A stretch of 64,000 nt of DNA from an uncultured Mycoplasma sp. (GTDB lineage Bacteria; Bacillota_I; Bacilli_A; RF39; UBA660). The notes below the pieces were generated by a model. That model was not told the origin of the DNA. It made no database searches and saw nothing but the letters and a program-made list of their open reading frames with translations. The stretch spans positions 1 to 64,000 of the forward strand of contig CABUPU010000005.1 in assembly GCA_902493595.1 (NCBI GenBank), read 5' to 3'. The translations under genes and the position numbers were made by a program. This document shows positions 17,186 through 25,391 of this stretch, piece after piece (within the stretch, counting starts at the first letter, position 1; the number at the start of each line of letters is the position of its first letter).

Positions 17186-17231
17186 TTGACAAAACTAATG
17201 AAATTATAACATTTATCATTAGTTTTGTCAA
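17186..17231. promoter_or_regulatory. AbiEi operator with perfect 16-bp inverted repeats around the promoter
   Basis: Arms TTGACAAAACTAATGA (17186-17201) and TCATTAGTTTTGTCAA (17216-17231) are perfect inverted repeats 14 bp apart. The minus-strand promoter is TTGACA, 17 bp, TATAAT, with the -35 inside the upstream arm and the start region in the other arm. Inverted-repeat operators are known for AbiEi. Confidence 0.85.
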
Positions 17232-17364
17232 ATTGATAAAATTTATTACTTTTTATTAATTATTACTTATTTCCTATTAAAAATAAATTTATATTAATAT
17301 TTTATTAACAATTACCCCGAACAATTACATATTATCAGTTTATTTATCAAAGCTTTTATCCATA

Positions 17365-17392
17365 TAAAAAAGCACCATTATAAAATGATGCT
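17365..17392 (-). terminator. Terminator of the mraZ-PBP operon
   Basis: AGCATCATT/AATGGTGCT stem with a TTAT loop, followed by T6 on the minus strand. Confidence 0.8.
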
Positions 17393-17394
17393 AA

Positions 17395-19497
17395 TTATTT
17401 ATGAGATAAAGTTACATGTAAAGATAAGTCTTTAGTAACTGGAGTATTTTCTGCAATTGATTGATTATTTACATAGCCATAGCCTTCATAAGTAAGATTT
17501 ATTCCTAAAAGTGTACATAAAGTTTTTACTTCAGTAATTGAATAGCCAGTTAAATTAGGCATTACAAAGTCCTCTTTATTAGTAAGCAAGAATACTTTAT
17601 CACCCTTAACAACACTAATACCCTTTAAAGGATATTGATTTATAATATATTTACCTGTTCCTAAAGTAATTACATTAATACCTTTATTTGTAAGATTTTC
17701 CTTTACAGAGTTTGTTTCTTTAGAAATATAGTTTTCAAGTTTTATTATTTTACCATCAGATTCATAAGCATTTTGAGTAATATTTGCATAACTTGCTATT
17801 TCATCAACTGCTTTAGTAACTGCTCTTGCAAATGTACCCTGAGTTGCTTCGATTTTTTTAACTGCTGCATAAACTATATATTTAGGTTTATCACTTGGGA
17901 AAAATCCTGCAACTGAATAAATTTGATCATATTCACCTTTTAGATAACCCTTTCCATTTGGATCAGGTATTTGTGCTGTACCGGTTTTCATTGACATTGT
18001 AACAGTTTTAGGTTGCCATACTTTCATAAGTCCATCATAGTTTGCACTATACATTAAACTTCTTAATTTCTGTGCTGTTTCACTTTTCATTTTTTGACCT
18101 AAAGATTCTATTTTACTTTCATATGTAGTTTTACCATCATAATCAACAATTTTATTTATAACATAAGGTTTAAGCATTACCCCATCATTTGTAAGCATAG
18201 TAAGTGCCTGAAGCATTTGAATTGGTGTGATAATAATACCACCTTGGCCAAATGATGCTGTAGCAACTTCACTTTCATATTTAAATTTAGTTGTTCCCGC
18301 AAGTTCACCAGATAAAGTTATACCTGTTTTTTGACCAAAACCAAATTTATTATAATAATTAAGTAGTTTTTCTCTACCTAAATTTTTAGCAAGTATTGAG
18401 GCCGCTACATTCGATGAATACATAAATCCTGTATCAAAGGTTATTTCACCCCAACCAACTTTATTATAATCAGATATTACTACATCGGCTACTTCAATTG
18501 AACCTGATTTATAAGTATCTTGTCCATTATAAATACCTTCCTCCATTGCTGAAGCCCAAGAAAATATTTTCATCGTAGAACCTGGTTCATAAGTATATGA
18601 TACAAGAGGATTTAAATAATTTGTAAGGGTATTTAAATCATTAGGATTAAAAGTAGGATATGTACTTGAAGCCACTATTGCACCAGTATGAGCATCCATT
18701 ATAGTAAAAATAGCAAATTCAAAATTAGTTTTTTCTTTTAAATCATTGATAGCATTTTCCGTAATAAGTTCAATGTTACTATCAATTGTTAAATAAATAT
18801 CACTACCAGACTGAGCTTTAGTTTCATAATATGGTTTATTAGGAAGCATATAACCTTTGGCATCTCTTTGATAAGTAATAGAGCCATTTTTACCACTTAA
18901 TAAGTCATTATAATAACTTTCAATGCCAAGTTCGCCTTGTATAGAACCATCATCGTGAGTTTTAGCATAACCAACTAAGTAAGAGGCAAAACTACCCATT
19001 TTATAATATCTTTGAGTACTTTCAATAAAATCTATTCCTGGAAGTTCTAAATCGACTATCTTTTGTTTAACAATTTCTGTTAAATTTCTTCCTTTTTTAC
19101 CAAATTCAACTTGGTAAGCCTTTTTATTTAAGTATTTAAGTATTTCAGCTTCATCCATTTCAAGTATTGGAGCAAGTGATGCAGCGGTACCCTCTTTATC
19201 AACTACATGCTGAGGATTATTTTCATCTACTGTTCTTGATGGCTCTAGATAAGCAATTAAAGTATAAGAGTTTACACTTATTGCAAGAGCATCACCAGCG
19301 GCATCATAAATTGTACCTCTTTTTGCATAAAGTGTTTTTGTAACTGTATTTCTAGAGGCCGCAAACTTTTTTAGATTCATTCCATCTACATTTCCCGATA
19401 AAGAAACGTATAAAAGCCTTGCTATTGCAAGGCATAGTAAAAGAGAAACTATTGGTAAAATAAATTTATTAGGTTTTACAGTTACTCTTTTTTTCAT
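17395..19497 (-). CDS. ftsI: Class B penicillin-binding protein with PASTA domains (FtsI/SpoVD type)
   Basis: 700 residues. Cytoplasmic start, one membrane helix (~15-32), dimerisation domain, then the transpeptidase: SxxK in PGSTMK near 305, SxN in YSSNVAAS near 355, KTG in MSMKTGTAQI near 500. The C-terminus has two PASTA-like segments (from ~590, including DFVMPNLTGYSITEVKTL). It cross-links septal or cortex peptidoglycan. Only one such gene is in the cluster, whereas many sporulating Bacilli have both pbpB and spoVD, so it may serve both roles. Confidence 0.9.
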   Translation of the reverse strand: MKKRVTVKPNKFILPIVSLLLCLAIARLLYVSLSGNVDGMNLKKFAASRNTVTKTLYAKRGTIYDAAGDALAISVNSYTLIAYLEPSRTVDENNPQHVVDKEGTAASLAPILEMDEAEILKYLNKKAYQVEFGKKGRNLTEIVKQKIVDLELPGIDFIESTQRYYKMGSFASYLVGYAKTHDDGSIQGELGIESYYNDLLSGKNGSITYQRDAKGYMLPNKPYYETKAQSGSDIYLTIDSNIELITENAINDLKEKTNFEFAIFTIMDAHTGAIVASSTYPTFNPNDLNTLTNYLNPLVSYTYEPGSTMKIFSWASAMEEGIYNGQDTYKSGSIEVADVVISDYNKVGWGEITFDTGFMYSSNVAASILAKNLGREKLLNYYNKFGFGQKTGITLSGELAGTTKFKYESEVATASFGQGGIIITPIQMLQALTMLTNDGVMLKPYVINKIVDYDGKTTYESKIESLGQKMKSETAQKLRSLMYSANYDGLMKVWQPKTVTMSMKTGTAQIPDPNGKGYLKGEYDQIYSVAGFFPSDKPKYIVYAAVKKIEATQGTFARAVTKAVDEIASYANITQNAYESDGKIIKLENYISKETNSVKENLTNKGINVITLGTGKYIINQYPLKGISVVKGDKVFLLTNKEDFVMPNLTGYSITEVKTLCTLLGINLTYEGYGYVNNQSIAENTPVTKDLSLHVTLSHK

Positions 19498-19498
19498 A

Positions 19499-19792
19499 TT
19501 ATTTTATTTGAAGTATACTAGAGTTATTATATGAAAGTCCATATTCTTTAGCAACATTAAATATATTATCTATTGAGGCAAGCTCATCTATTTGCATAGA
19601 AAGACTTTCATTTTCCTCTTCTTGAGAAGAAATCTCTTTTTTAAGTTTTTCTACATCAATATTTGTTTTAGTAACTAAACTAGATGTATAAACATTAAGC
19701 ATTGGAATAAGACATAATAAAAGAATAATTATGAAATACATAAATTTTTCACCCTTTAAAAGTCTAACTCTTTTTTGATTTTTCTTTCTCAT
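19499..19792 (-). CDS. ftsL: FtsL-like cell-division protein
   Basis: 97 residues: basic cytoplasmic start, a membrane helix (~17-37, YFIIILLLCLIPMLNVY), then a coiled coil (KLKKEISSQEEENESLSMQIDEL). Position between rsmH and the PBP gene, size and topology fit FtsL, a divisome scaffold with FtsB/DivIC. Sequence conservation in the family is weak, so context carries much of the call. Confidence 0.8.
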   Translation of the reverse strand: MRKKNQKRVRLLKGEKFMYFIIILLLCLIPMLNVYTSSLVTKTNIDVEKLKKEISSQEEENESLSMQIDELASIDNIFNVAKEYGLSYNNSSILQIK

Positions 19793-19793
19793 C

Positions 19794-20723
19794 TTATATC
19801 CTTTCTACAATTCTAAGTTTTGCGCTATGACTACGAGAATTTTCATTAATCTCTTCATCTGTAGGCAAAATTGGTTTTTTATTAATAATTTTTATTTTAG
19901 GCTTATATTCATCAGGTATATCTATCATTCCTTTTAAAATATCATCCACTTCACTATATTTTTTAAATATTTGTTTAACAAGTCTATCTTCCAAAGAATG
20001 AAAGGTTATTACACATATTCTTCCACCTTTACTTAGCATATCAATTGCATCTGGTAAAGCTTTTTCAATTACTGAAAGCTCATTATTTACCTCAATTCTA
20101 ATTGCTTGAAATATTTCTCTTTCTGGATGATTTTTATAAAAATATGAAGCACCAACAGCTTTTTGAATAATGTCTACGAGTTCAAATGTTGTAACAATTT
20201 CTTTGTTTTTTCTTTCTTTACATATTGCACTAGCAATTACTTTTGAATATTTTTCTTCAGCATATTTAAAGAAAATATCAGTAAGTTTTTCTAATGAATA
20301 TGTATTTACAACATCTTTTGCAGTAAGAGTATTTTGAGTGTCCATACGCATATCAAGTGGTGCATTTAATTTAAAAGAAAACCCCCTTTTTGCATCATCG
20401 ATCTGAGGTGAAGAAAAACCTAAGTCAAATAGGAAACCATCCACTTTTAAAATATTTTCTTTTTCTAATGTTTCCTTTAAGTTTGAAAAGTTTTCCTTAA
20501 AAATAGTAAAGTTATCACCAATTGATGAAAGTGCTTCTCTAGAATACTTAACAGCATTTTCATCTTCATCGAAGGCAAATAGTTTTCCCTTTTTATTTTT
20601 TTCTAAGATAACCTTAGAATGTCCGGCATAGCCAAGTGTGCAATCAACATATGTTCCACCATCTTTAATATTTAGTCCATCAATAGACTCTTTTAATAAA
20701 ACACTATAATGCATCTTTTTCAT
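19794..20723 (-). CDS. rsmH: 16S rRNA (cytosine-1402-N4)-methyltransferase RsmH
   Basis: 309 residues starting at ATG 20723 (MKKMHYSVLLKES), overlapping the end of mraZ. SAM motif YVDCTLGYAGHS near 28, then FLFDLGFSSPQIDDAKRGFSF near 105 and the C-terminal VITFHSLEDRLVKQIF near 240. Methylates C1402 of 16S rRNA in the P site. In the mraZ cluster, as in most bacteria. Confidence 0.96.
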   Translation of the reverse strand: MKKMHYSVLLKESIDGLNIKDGGTYVDCTLGYAGHSKVILEKNKKGKLFAFDEDENAVKYSREALSSIGDNFTIFKENFSNLKETLEKENILKVDGFLFDLGFSSPQIDDAKRGFSFKLNAPLDMRMDTQNTLTAKDVVNTYSLEKLTDIFFKYAEEKYSKVIASAICKERKNKEIVTTFELVDIIQKAVGASYFYKNHPEREIFQAIRIEVNNELSVIEKALPDAIDMLSKGGRICVITFHSLEDRLVKQIFKKYSEVDDILKGMIDIPDEYKPKIKIINKKPILPTDEEINENSRSHSAKLRIVERI

Positions 20724-21141
20724 CAAATAAATTCTCCGCTATATCCGCAAGTGATGAAGCATTGTCATCTAAATATGAATTAAATGCATCTTCGTCCCAA
20801 ATCTCAAGATGATCGTTTACTCCAATAACTACGCATTTGCCTTTTAAACCAGCATAGTTAATTAAAGGTTCACATATACTTACTCTACCACTCTTGTCTA
20901 AACCTATATCAGAGGCTCCTGAAAAGAAAAAGCGTAAATAACCACGAGTATCTTTCTTGTTAAAAGGAAGAGTACTTAGTTTACTAACAAGTTTTTCCCA
21001 CTCTTTATTTGAGTATGCATATAGACATTTTTCAAGTCCTTTTGTAATTATAAAAGACTCTCCAAGTTCTAATCTATACTTAGTAGGAATAACTAAACGA
21101 TTTTTTTCATCTAAATTATGATGAAATTGTCCAATTAGCAT
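20704..21141 (-). CDS. mraZ: Transcriptional regulator MraZ
   Basis: 145 residues from the ATG at 21141 (MLIGQFHHNLDEKNRL), preceded by AAAGTGGGGA. Two AbrB-like/MraZ repeats: DEKNRLVIPTKYR and DKSGRVSI. MraZ represses or tunes its own cell-division operon by binding 10-bp-spaced GTGG repeats, which are present just upstream. Confidence 0.95.
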   Translation of the reverse strand: MLIGQFHHNLDEKNRLVIPTKYRLELGESFIITKGLEKCLYAYSNKEWEKLVSKLSTLPFNKKDTRGYLRFFFSGASDIGLDKSGRVSICEPLINYAGLKGKCVVIGVNDHLEIWDEDAFNSYLDDNASSLADIAENLFDEKDAL

Positions 21142-21148
21142 TTTTATT

Positions 21149-21176
21149 CCCCACTTTCTTCCACAGTGTGCCACTG
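21149..21176. promoter_or_regulatory. MraZ-box: three GTGG repeats at 10-bp spacing
   Basis: On the minus strand AGTGGC, TGTGGA and AGTGGG recur every 10 bp (plus-strand CCAC at 21151, 21161, 21171). This is the known MraZ recognition pattern, placed between the promoter (TATAAT just upstream) and the mraZ start. Confidence 0.85.
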
Positions 21177-21202
21177 TCTACCATTATAATACTATAAACA
21201 TA

Positions 21203-21233
21203 AAAAAAAGTAAATGTTTTCATCTACTTTTTT
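21203..21233. terminator. Bidirectional terminator after rpmF
   Basis: A8-GTAaATG ... CATcTAC-T7 hairpin; ends the rpmF transcript before the mraZ promoter. Confidence 0.7.
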
Positions 21234-21268
21234 AATAAACTTAATCAAACTTTACACTTGTTTACAGA

Positions 21269-21457
21269 TTAATTTTCTTCTTTTTCTACATTAAGTACTT
21301 CTTTACCATTATATTTACCACATTTAGTGCATGCTCTATGAGGTCTTAAAGTACTTCCACAACTTGGACATTTAGTTAATGCTCCAACTTCTTTTTTAAG
21401 ATGAGTTCTTCTCATTCTCTTTTTTGTTTTACTTGTTCTTCTAAAAGGAACTGCCAT
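21269..21457 (-). CDS. rpmF: 50S ribosomal protein L32
   Basis: 62 residues, MAVPFRRTSKTKKRMRRTH start, zinc ribbon CPSC...CTKC. Two bases after the yceD stop codon, the conserved yceD-rpmF pair. Confidence 0.96.
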   Translation of the reverse strand: MAVPFRRTSKTKKRMRRTHLKKEVGALTKCPSCGSTLRPHRACTKCGKYNGKEVLNVEKEEN

Positions 21458-21459
21458 AT

Positions 21460-21879
21460 TTATTCACCACCTTCATTACTACTTAATACGCACCAATTAT
21501 CTCCCTTTAATTTTTCAGCATCACACAAGGTATATCTAATTGGGACTTCCAATACAATATTTTGCCACAAAAACTCATTAATATCAAGTGCATTTTGATT
21601 TTTTTCTATAAAATCTGTAATTTCATCATCAATATTAATGTCATATGGGTAATCCAACTCTTCTAGTGAAACACTATCAAGTAACACCATTGTACCATAA
21701 ATATGAATATTAATAAAGTATTCATCAATATCATTTCTTGTAATAAAACCAGAATAATTAACATCATCAAGTTTTTTAATTGGACTATTTTCAAGAAACT
21801 TTGCATCATATGATACTTTTCCAGAAATATCTATTCTATCTTTATAATTTAATGCACTTAAATCTAATTTCATTTTCAT
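21460..21879 (-). CDS. yceD: YceD family (DUF177) protein
   Basis: 139 residues, acidic. The segment EELDYPYDINIDDEITDF and the C-terminal DINEFLWQNIVLEVPIRYTLC match DUF177/YceD, a protein linked to 23S rRNA accumulation and almost always found upstream of rpmF. Confidence 0.85.
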   Translation of the reverse strand: MKMKLDLSALNYKDRIDISGKVSYDAKFLENSPIKKLDDVNYSGFITRNDIDEYFINIHIYGTMVLLDSVSLEELDYPYDINIDDEITDFIEKNQNALDINEFLWQNIVLEVPIRYTLCDAEKLKGDNWCVLSSNEGGE

Positions 21880-21924
21880 TTCCTTTCTAAAAAATTATAT
21901 CATAAATCTTCGGATTATGAAACA

Positions 21925-22224
21925 TTATCTTGATTTTTTATTTTTTATTTCGTCTTTTAAAGTGTTAATCCATCTTATTAAAGGATCTGCTGTTTTAACA
22001 TCATCAGGATTAAATATATATTTTGTAGGAAGAGGTTTTGTTTTAACTTCTTTCATAGGATTTCTGCCTATTTTTTCCTCAACCATTTTAATTTTTTCAT
22101 TAACATTATGAAGACTTATCGCGAATCTGTGAATTTCTTCTTTACTTTCAGCTTTTTCTAAAGATTTTAGTATTAAATTTCTAATTCCTATTAACTTATT
22201 TCTATATTCTCTTAAATTTTCCAT
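21925..22224 (-). CDS. Small protein of the HipA-like operon
   Basis: 99 residues, largely helical and charged (coiled-coil-like RFAISLHNVNEKIKMVEEKIGR), then a proline-rich link and a second helix. RBS TTGGAGGG. It is third in an apparent operon with the HipA-like kinase (38-bp gap) and a 266-residue unknown. It could be an antitoxin or adaptor of the kinase, but I see no DNA-binding motif. Confidence 0.5.
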   Translation of the reverse strand: MENLREYRNKLIGIRNLILKSLEKAESKEEIHRFAISLHNVNEKIKMVEEKIGRNPMKEVKTKPLPTKYIFNPDDVKTADPLIRWINTLKDEIKNKKSR

Positions 22225-22240
22225 AAACCCTCCAAGTTAC

Positions 22241-22270
22241 ATTATATAATACTTATTATGATTTATCTAC
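22241..22270. repeat. 30-bp repeat at the end of the HipA-like gene
   Basis: Matches 23166-23195 with two differences by eye. Each copy spans the stop codon and following gap of a gene in the HipA-like operon (shared Ser-Arg-stop ending) and contains ATATAAT on the minus strand. It may be an internal promoter or a trace of duplication. Confidence 0.55.
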
Positions 22271-23141
22271 TTAATTTTTTATAAGCAATATCTAATATCT
22301 TTTCTTTACGAATAGTAACTGACTTTTTTAGAAATTCTTTTCTTTCTAATGATAAATACATAGTATTATCTATAATATCATAAATTTTATTCATATCTAT
22401 TCTTGGATATATTCTTAATAGTGCATTATTTAAATCAAAAATATCTTTTGCATAAAATTCACTATAAGTGATTTTTTTATTTTCATATGTATATACTGGG
22501 TAAATACTATATGCTACATTTTTAAATTCAGATTCGTTATTTAATAGATAATTTATTTTTTCATCAGTTAAAAGTGGATGTAACGCTGAACCGCAATCAT
22601 ATACTGGTGCAAATTTAAGTGTTTCTCCATCATCAATTACGCCAAAATTCGATAAATGCCTATCAGTATTTCCTATTAATGTATCTACTACAAACATATT
22701 CCAAAAGTTTTCTATCATCAGTTTTTTATCAAAATCATAATTTAAATTATTAAATACTTCGTAAATATCTTCGATTTTAGTAGTAAATTTTTTATCAACA
22801 TCGGTAATACTATTCGCAAGCGATGAAAATTCAATTAATTTTTGTTTTTCATTTGTAAAATCTTTACAAGCAACTACCACTTTTTGTTTAACTTCTTTTT
22901 CCTGTTTTTCATTATATATTCCAAGTATAACCTTTTGTACTGGAATATTTACACTTTCAAATATTTTACAACCAATATATGTAGAAAAGACATTATTTTT
23001 ATATAATAAAGATTTCTCAATTATAGGATCAGGAAATTTAAGTAAATAAACTTCCCCGTTATAAATAATCTTTTTCTTTTTTTCACTGCCACCATACCCG
23101 CATACCTTTTCTATAGAATTTGTAAAATCTACAGCATTCAT
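22263..23141 (-). CDS. HipA/CtkA-like protein kinase
   Basis: 292 residues. The catalytic region NFWNMFVVDTLIGNTDRHLSNFGV (near 164-188; D-x-x-x-x-N-x-D-R-H-x-x-N) followed by LKFAPVYDCGSALHP is the HipA C-terminal kinase signature; IYNGEVYLLKFPD gives the ATP-binding lysine. There is no separate N-terminal HipB-like region. HipA-family kinases phosphorylate aminoacyl-tRNA synthetases or other targets and can act as toxins; CtkA-like short versions also exist. Neighbours replace the usual hipB. Confidence 0.75.
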   Translation of the reverse strand: MNAVDFTNSIEKVCGYGGSEKKKKIIYNGEVYLLKFPDPIIEKSLLYKNNVFSTYIGCKIFESVNIPVQKVILGIYNEKQEKEVKQKVVVACKDFTNEKQKLIEFSSLANSITDVDKKFTTKIEDIYEVFNNLNYDFDKKLMIENFWNMFVVDTLIGNTDRHLSNFGVIDDGETLKFAPVYDCGSALHPLLTDEKINYLLNNESEFKNVAYSIYPVYTYENKKITYSEFYAKDIFDLNNALLRIYPRIDMNKIYDIIDNTMYLSLERKEFLKKSVTIRKEKILDIAYKKLSR

Positions 23142-23165
23142 ATTTACACCTATCTTCTAACATTT

Positions 23166-23195
23166 ATTATATAATACTTATAATAATTTATCTAC
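23166..23195. repeat. 30-bp repeat at the end of the 23188-23988 gene
   Basis: Partner of the repeat at 22241-22270; on the minus strand it lies directly before the HipA-like gene. Confidence 0.55.
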
Positions 23196-23988
23196 TATAA
23201 CTTTCTTCATAATCTTGAACATATTTACCATTATATGAGGAAATTGCTAGCATTTTTAACTGTTCTAAAGGTAAATTTAAGCTAGTTGATAAACTATTTA
23301 GTTTTTCTAAATAATCAGGCTTAAATTTAATACTTGTAAAATCAATTTTACCATAGCCACATAATCTATCAAATTCATTATTTAAACTAAAACTAACTAT
23401 TTTACCATTAAAACAATTAAAGTCTAAATCAAAGTAATTAAACATTCCTAAAACATATAAATTACATAAAAGATATTTGCATCTTTGTCTATCTTCTTTT
23501 TTAGAAAAATCTGGATATTCATTGAATACAATATGATATATTTCTACAATACTTTTTTCATATTCTGTTATAGGTAAAACTCTCATATTATTAAGATTAC
23601 TAATTACATTTGTTTCACCTTTTACTATTTTTAAAGCATTTTCTTTATCATATACTCTAAAGTTATAACCACTATCTTCATTAAAACTTATTTCACTTAT
23701 TTTTTCATTATTTTTGAATTTACCACTATAGTAACTTACTAGTTCATTATTTTTTAAAGATACTAAATATTCAATATTATCACCATTTACAATTGAAATA
23801 TTTATTGAACTTTCAGCACTTTTCTTAGTAAATATTTTAGCCATATAAATAAGTTTTTCAATGTTATTTGTATAATGATTTAAAACATTATCTAAAACTT
23901 CACTAGCATTTTCTTTTATAACATCACTTTCTATACCAATAGATATATATTTATTACCATCATATTCATACTTTTTTTCTAATCCCAT
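23188..23988 (-). CDS. Unknown first protein of the HipA-like operon
   Basis: 266 residues, soluble, no recognised domain. C-terminal half contains RQRCKYLLCNLYVLGMFNYFDLDFNCFNGK, which in layout recalls the helical partner proteins encoded beside some HipA/CtkA kinases, but that is inference. Its promoter is TTGAAG (24042-24037), 17 bp, TATTAT on the minus strand, with two TTCAATAGCRCT repeats nearby. Confidence 0.5.
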   Translation of the reverse strand: MGLEKKYEYDGNKYISIGIESDVIKENASEVLDNVLNHYTNNIEKLIYMAKIFTKKSAESSINISIVNGDNIEYLVSLKNNELVSYYSGKFKNNEKISEISFNEDSGYNFRVYDKENALKIVKGETNVISNLNNMRVLPITEYEKSIVEIYHIVFNEYPDFSKKEDRQRCKYLLCNLYVLGMFNYFDLDFNCFNGKIVSFSLNNEFDRLCGYGKIDFTSIKFKPDYLEKLNSLSTSLNLPLEQLKMLAISSYNGKYVQDYEESYSR

Positions 23989-24013
23989 TTCACAACCTAC
24001 TCTCTACATATTA

Positions 24014-24105
24014 ATAATATAAAAAAATGTCCAGTACTTCAATAGCACTTGACATAATTTTTACATATTATTAAGTAGTTTTTTATAATAGAATTCAATA
24101 GCGCT
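24014..24105 (-). promoter_or_regulatory. Promoter and paired repeats upstream of the HipA-like operon
   Basis: TTGAAG (24042-24037), 17 bp, TATTAT (24019-24014). The plus-strand 12-mers TTCAATAGCACT (24038-24049) and TTCAATAGCGCT (24094-24105) are direct repeats 56 bp apart, one overlapping the -35; they are plausible operators. Confidence 0.5.
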
Positions 24106-24146
24106 AAATTTTAAAAATAATTTATGATTTTTCTAATATTTTCTCA

Positions 24147-24278
24147 TTTACATTACTAATTTTATTTGATATATTTTCTTTACAGAGAAATAAAATATCA
24201 TTGGATGTATTATTTATCTGCCTTGGTCTGTAAAAAGTGCCACTTAAAAAGGCAATCTTTATTAAGATTGTTTTTTTA
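24147..24278 (+). ncRNA. Small RNA A1 (promoter to terminator), DUF3800-associated cluster
   Basis: Promoter TTTACA (24147), 17 bp, TATATT (24170) predicts a start near 24182. The RNA begins ACAGAGAAATA and folds as CAGA-AAATAAAATATC / GAT-TATTATTT-TCTG, continues CTTGGTCTGTAAAAA, and ends with the terminator CAATCTT-tatt-AAGATTG plus T7 (24253-24277). GCCTT (24230-24234) can pair with AAGGC (24249-24253), a possible pseudoknot. No credible ORF. It is a paralogue of A2 at 24458-24611. Confidence 0.7.
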
Positions 24279-24302
24279 ATATGAAAAATACATCAAAAAA
24301 TA

Positions 24303-24446
24303 TTGACGTTGATAGTAATATTTAGTATTATTTTATTACCGGAGAGAAATCTTGTCAAGTCGATAGCTAGAAGTCGATTAGTAATAATTAAGCGTAATGT
24401 AAGTACGCCGCTCTAGTTGGGAGAAACCACTTTTGTGGTTTTTTTC
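24303..24446 (+). ncRNA. Small RNA B between A1 and A2
   Basis: Promoter TTGACG (24303), 17 bp, TATTAT (24326). From about 24338 the RNA reads CCGGAGAG..., which can close with CTCT and TTGG at 24411-24420. Inside is a GCGTA/TACGC hairpin (24392-24408). Terminator AAACCAC-tttt-GTGGTTT plus T5 (24424-24445). No ORF. Unlike A1/A2 in sequence; I do not recognise the family. Confidence 0.7.
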
Positions 24447-24457
24447 ATATTTTTTTA

Positions 24458-24611
24458 TTTACATTATAAATTTTCTTTGGTATAATTTTCTTACAGAGAA
24501 ATATAATATTATTATAGATATATTATATATCTGTCTTGGTCTGTAAAAATGACCAAACCCGTGTTGGTGCCAAGCACCGCTTAAAAAGGCAACCTTTATG
24601 GTTGCTTTTTT
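24458..24611 (+). ncRNA. Small RNA A2, paralogue of A1, adjacent to the DUF3800 gene
   Basis: Promoter TTTACA (24458), 17 bp with extended TGG, TATAAT (24481); start near 24493 at ACAGAG. First hairpin CAGA-AAATATAATATT / ATATATTATATATCTG is remade with different bases from A1. Then CTTGGTC-TGTAAAAAT-GACCAA and GGTGC-caa-GCACC hairpins (an insertion relative to A1), then terminator GCAACC-tttat-GGTTGC plus T6. The terminator also ends the convergent DUF3800 gene. Confidence 0.75.
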
Positions 24612-24613
24612 AA

Positions 24614-25282
24614 TTATATTCTTTTTTTATCAATATTTCTAAGAATAAGTCTAATTTCTTCATCTGTAAAGAAATATTTTTCGCCTTTTGTAAATTTCAT
24701 TTTGTTTTTATATTTGTAATTGTATTTATCAATAAAAGTTAACATATCTGAGACTTGAAATAATCTTTTTTCTTTATGATCAAATAACTCTTGGTGTTCA
24801 AAACCATTATATTTACTAAAAATTTGATCTAATATTTTGCCAAGTATTTCTTGTCCATTATCATAATACATAACAATTACATCAAATTTTTTTAAATAAT
24901 TATCGATTTTTCTAATCATATCGTTAATCTGTAAAAGTAATTTTTTTCTTAATATTGAACAATTATCAATATATTTTTTATCAACTATTATAGTTTGATA
25001 TTTAATTGGAATTCTTCGAGTAAAATTATAAATTGAATTAAAAATACTTTTTCTTACATTAATTGTAAAGTCTTTATAATCTTCACGTCTCATAATCAAA
25101 TTAGCCATATGAATCATACCAGTATAGCCAATTCTTTTTAAACGATTATTTAAATTATTTATTTCTGGAGTAATGTCATTATTTTGATCATGGAATGTAA
25201 ATGAAACACCATAAAGCTGTGATGATCCATTTTCAAAGCCGAAATCTCCAGTTTCATCTACAAAAATATTTAGTCTTTTCAT
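24614..25282 (-). CDS. DUF3800 family protein
   Basis: 222 residues. The start MKRLNIFVDETGDFGFENG is the DUF3800 signature (D-E-S/T-G-D-F), and a second acidic patch QVSDMLTFIDKYN near 176 fits its RNase H-like fold. The biochemical role is unknown, but comparative studies tied many structured RNA motifs to DUF3800 genes, and three small RNAs lie convergent to it here. Ribosome site AAAGGGGG. Stands alone between two terminators. Confidence 0.85.
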   Translation of the reverse strand: MKRLNIFVDETGDFGFENGSSQLYGVSFTFHDQNNDITPEINNLNNRLKRIGYTGMIHMANLIMRREDYKDFTINVRKSIFNSIYNFTRRIPIKYQTIIVDKKYIDNCSILRKKLLLQINDMIRKIDNYLKKFDVIVMYYDNGQEILGKILDQIFSKYNGFEHQELFDHKEKRLFQVSDMLTFIDKYNYKYKNKMKFTKGEKYFFTDEEIRLILRNIDKKRI

Positions 25283-25367
25283 GACAATAACCCCCTTTAC
25301 TATGTATAAACATTATACTATAATTCAAGATATTTTCCTAGGAAAAAAATAATATTTTTAAACAAAA

Positions 25368-25391
25368 AAATTATGGTTAATCCATAACTCT
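25368..25391 (-). terminator. Terminator of the dnaE-polC-mutL operon
   Basis: TTATGG-attaa-CCATAA plus T7 on the minus strand, overlapping the mutL stop. Confidence 0.75.

Noticed and set aside
24147..24611. A tracrRNA, riboswitch tandem or SRP RNA reading of the small RNA cluster
   Set aside because: No CRISPR repeats or cas genes are in the window, the RNAs end before a convergent gene rather than leading into a sense ORF, and the SRP GGAA tetraloop motif is absent.
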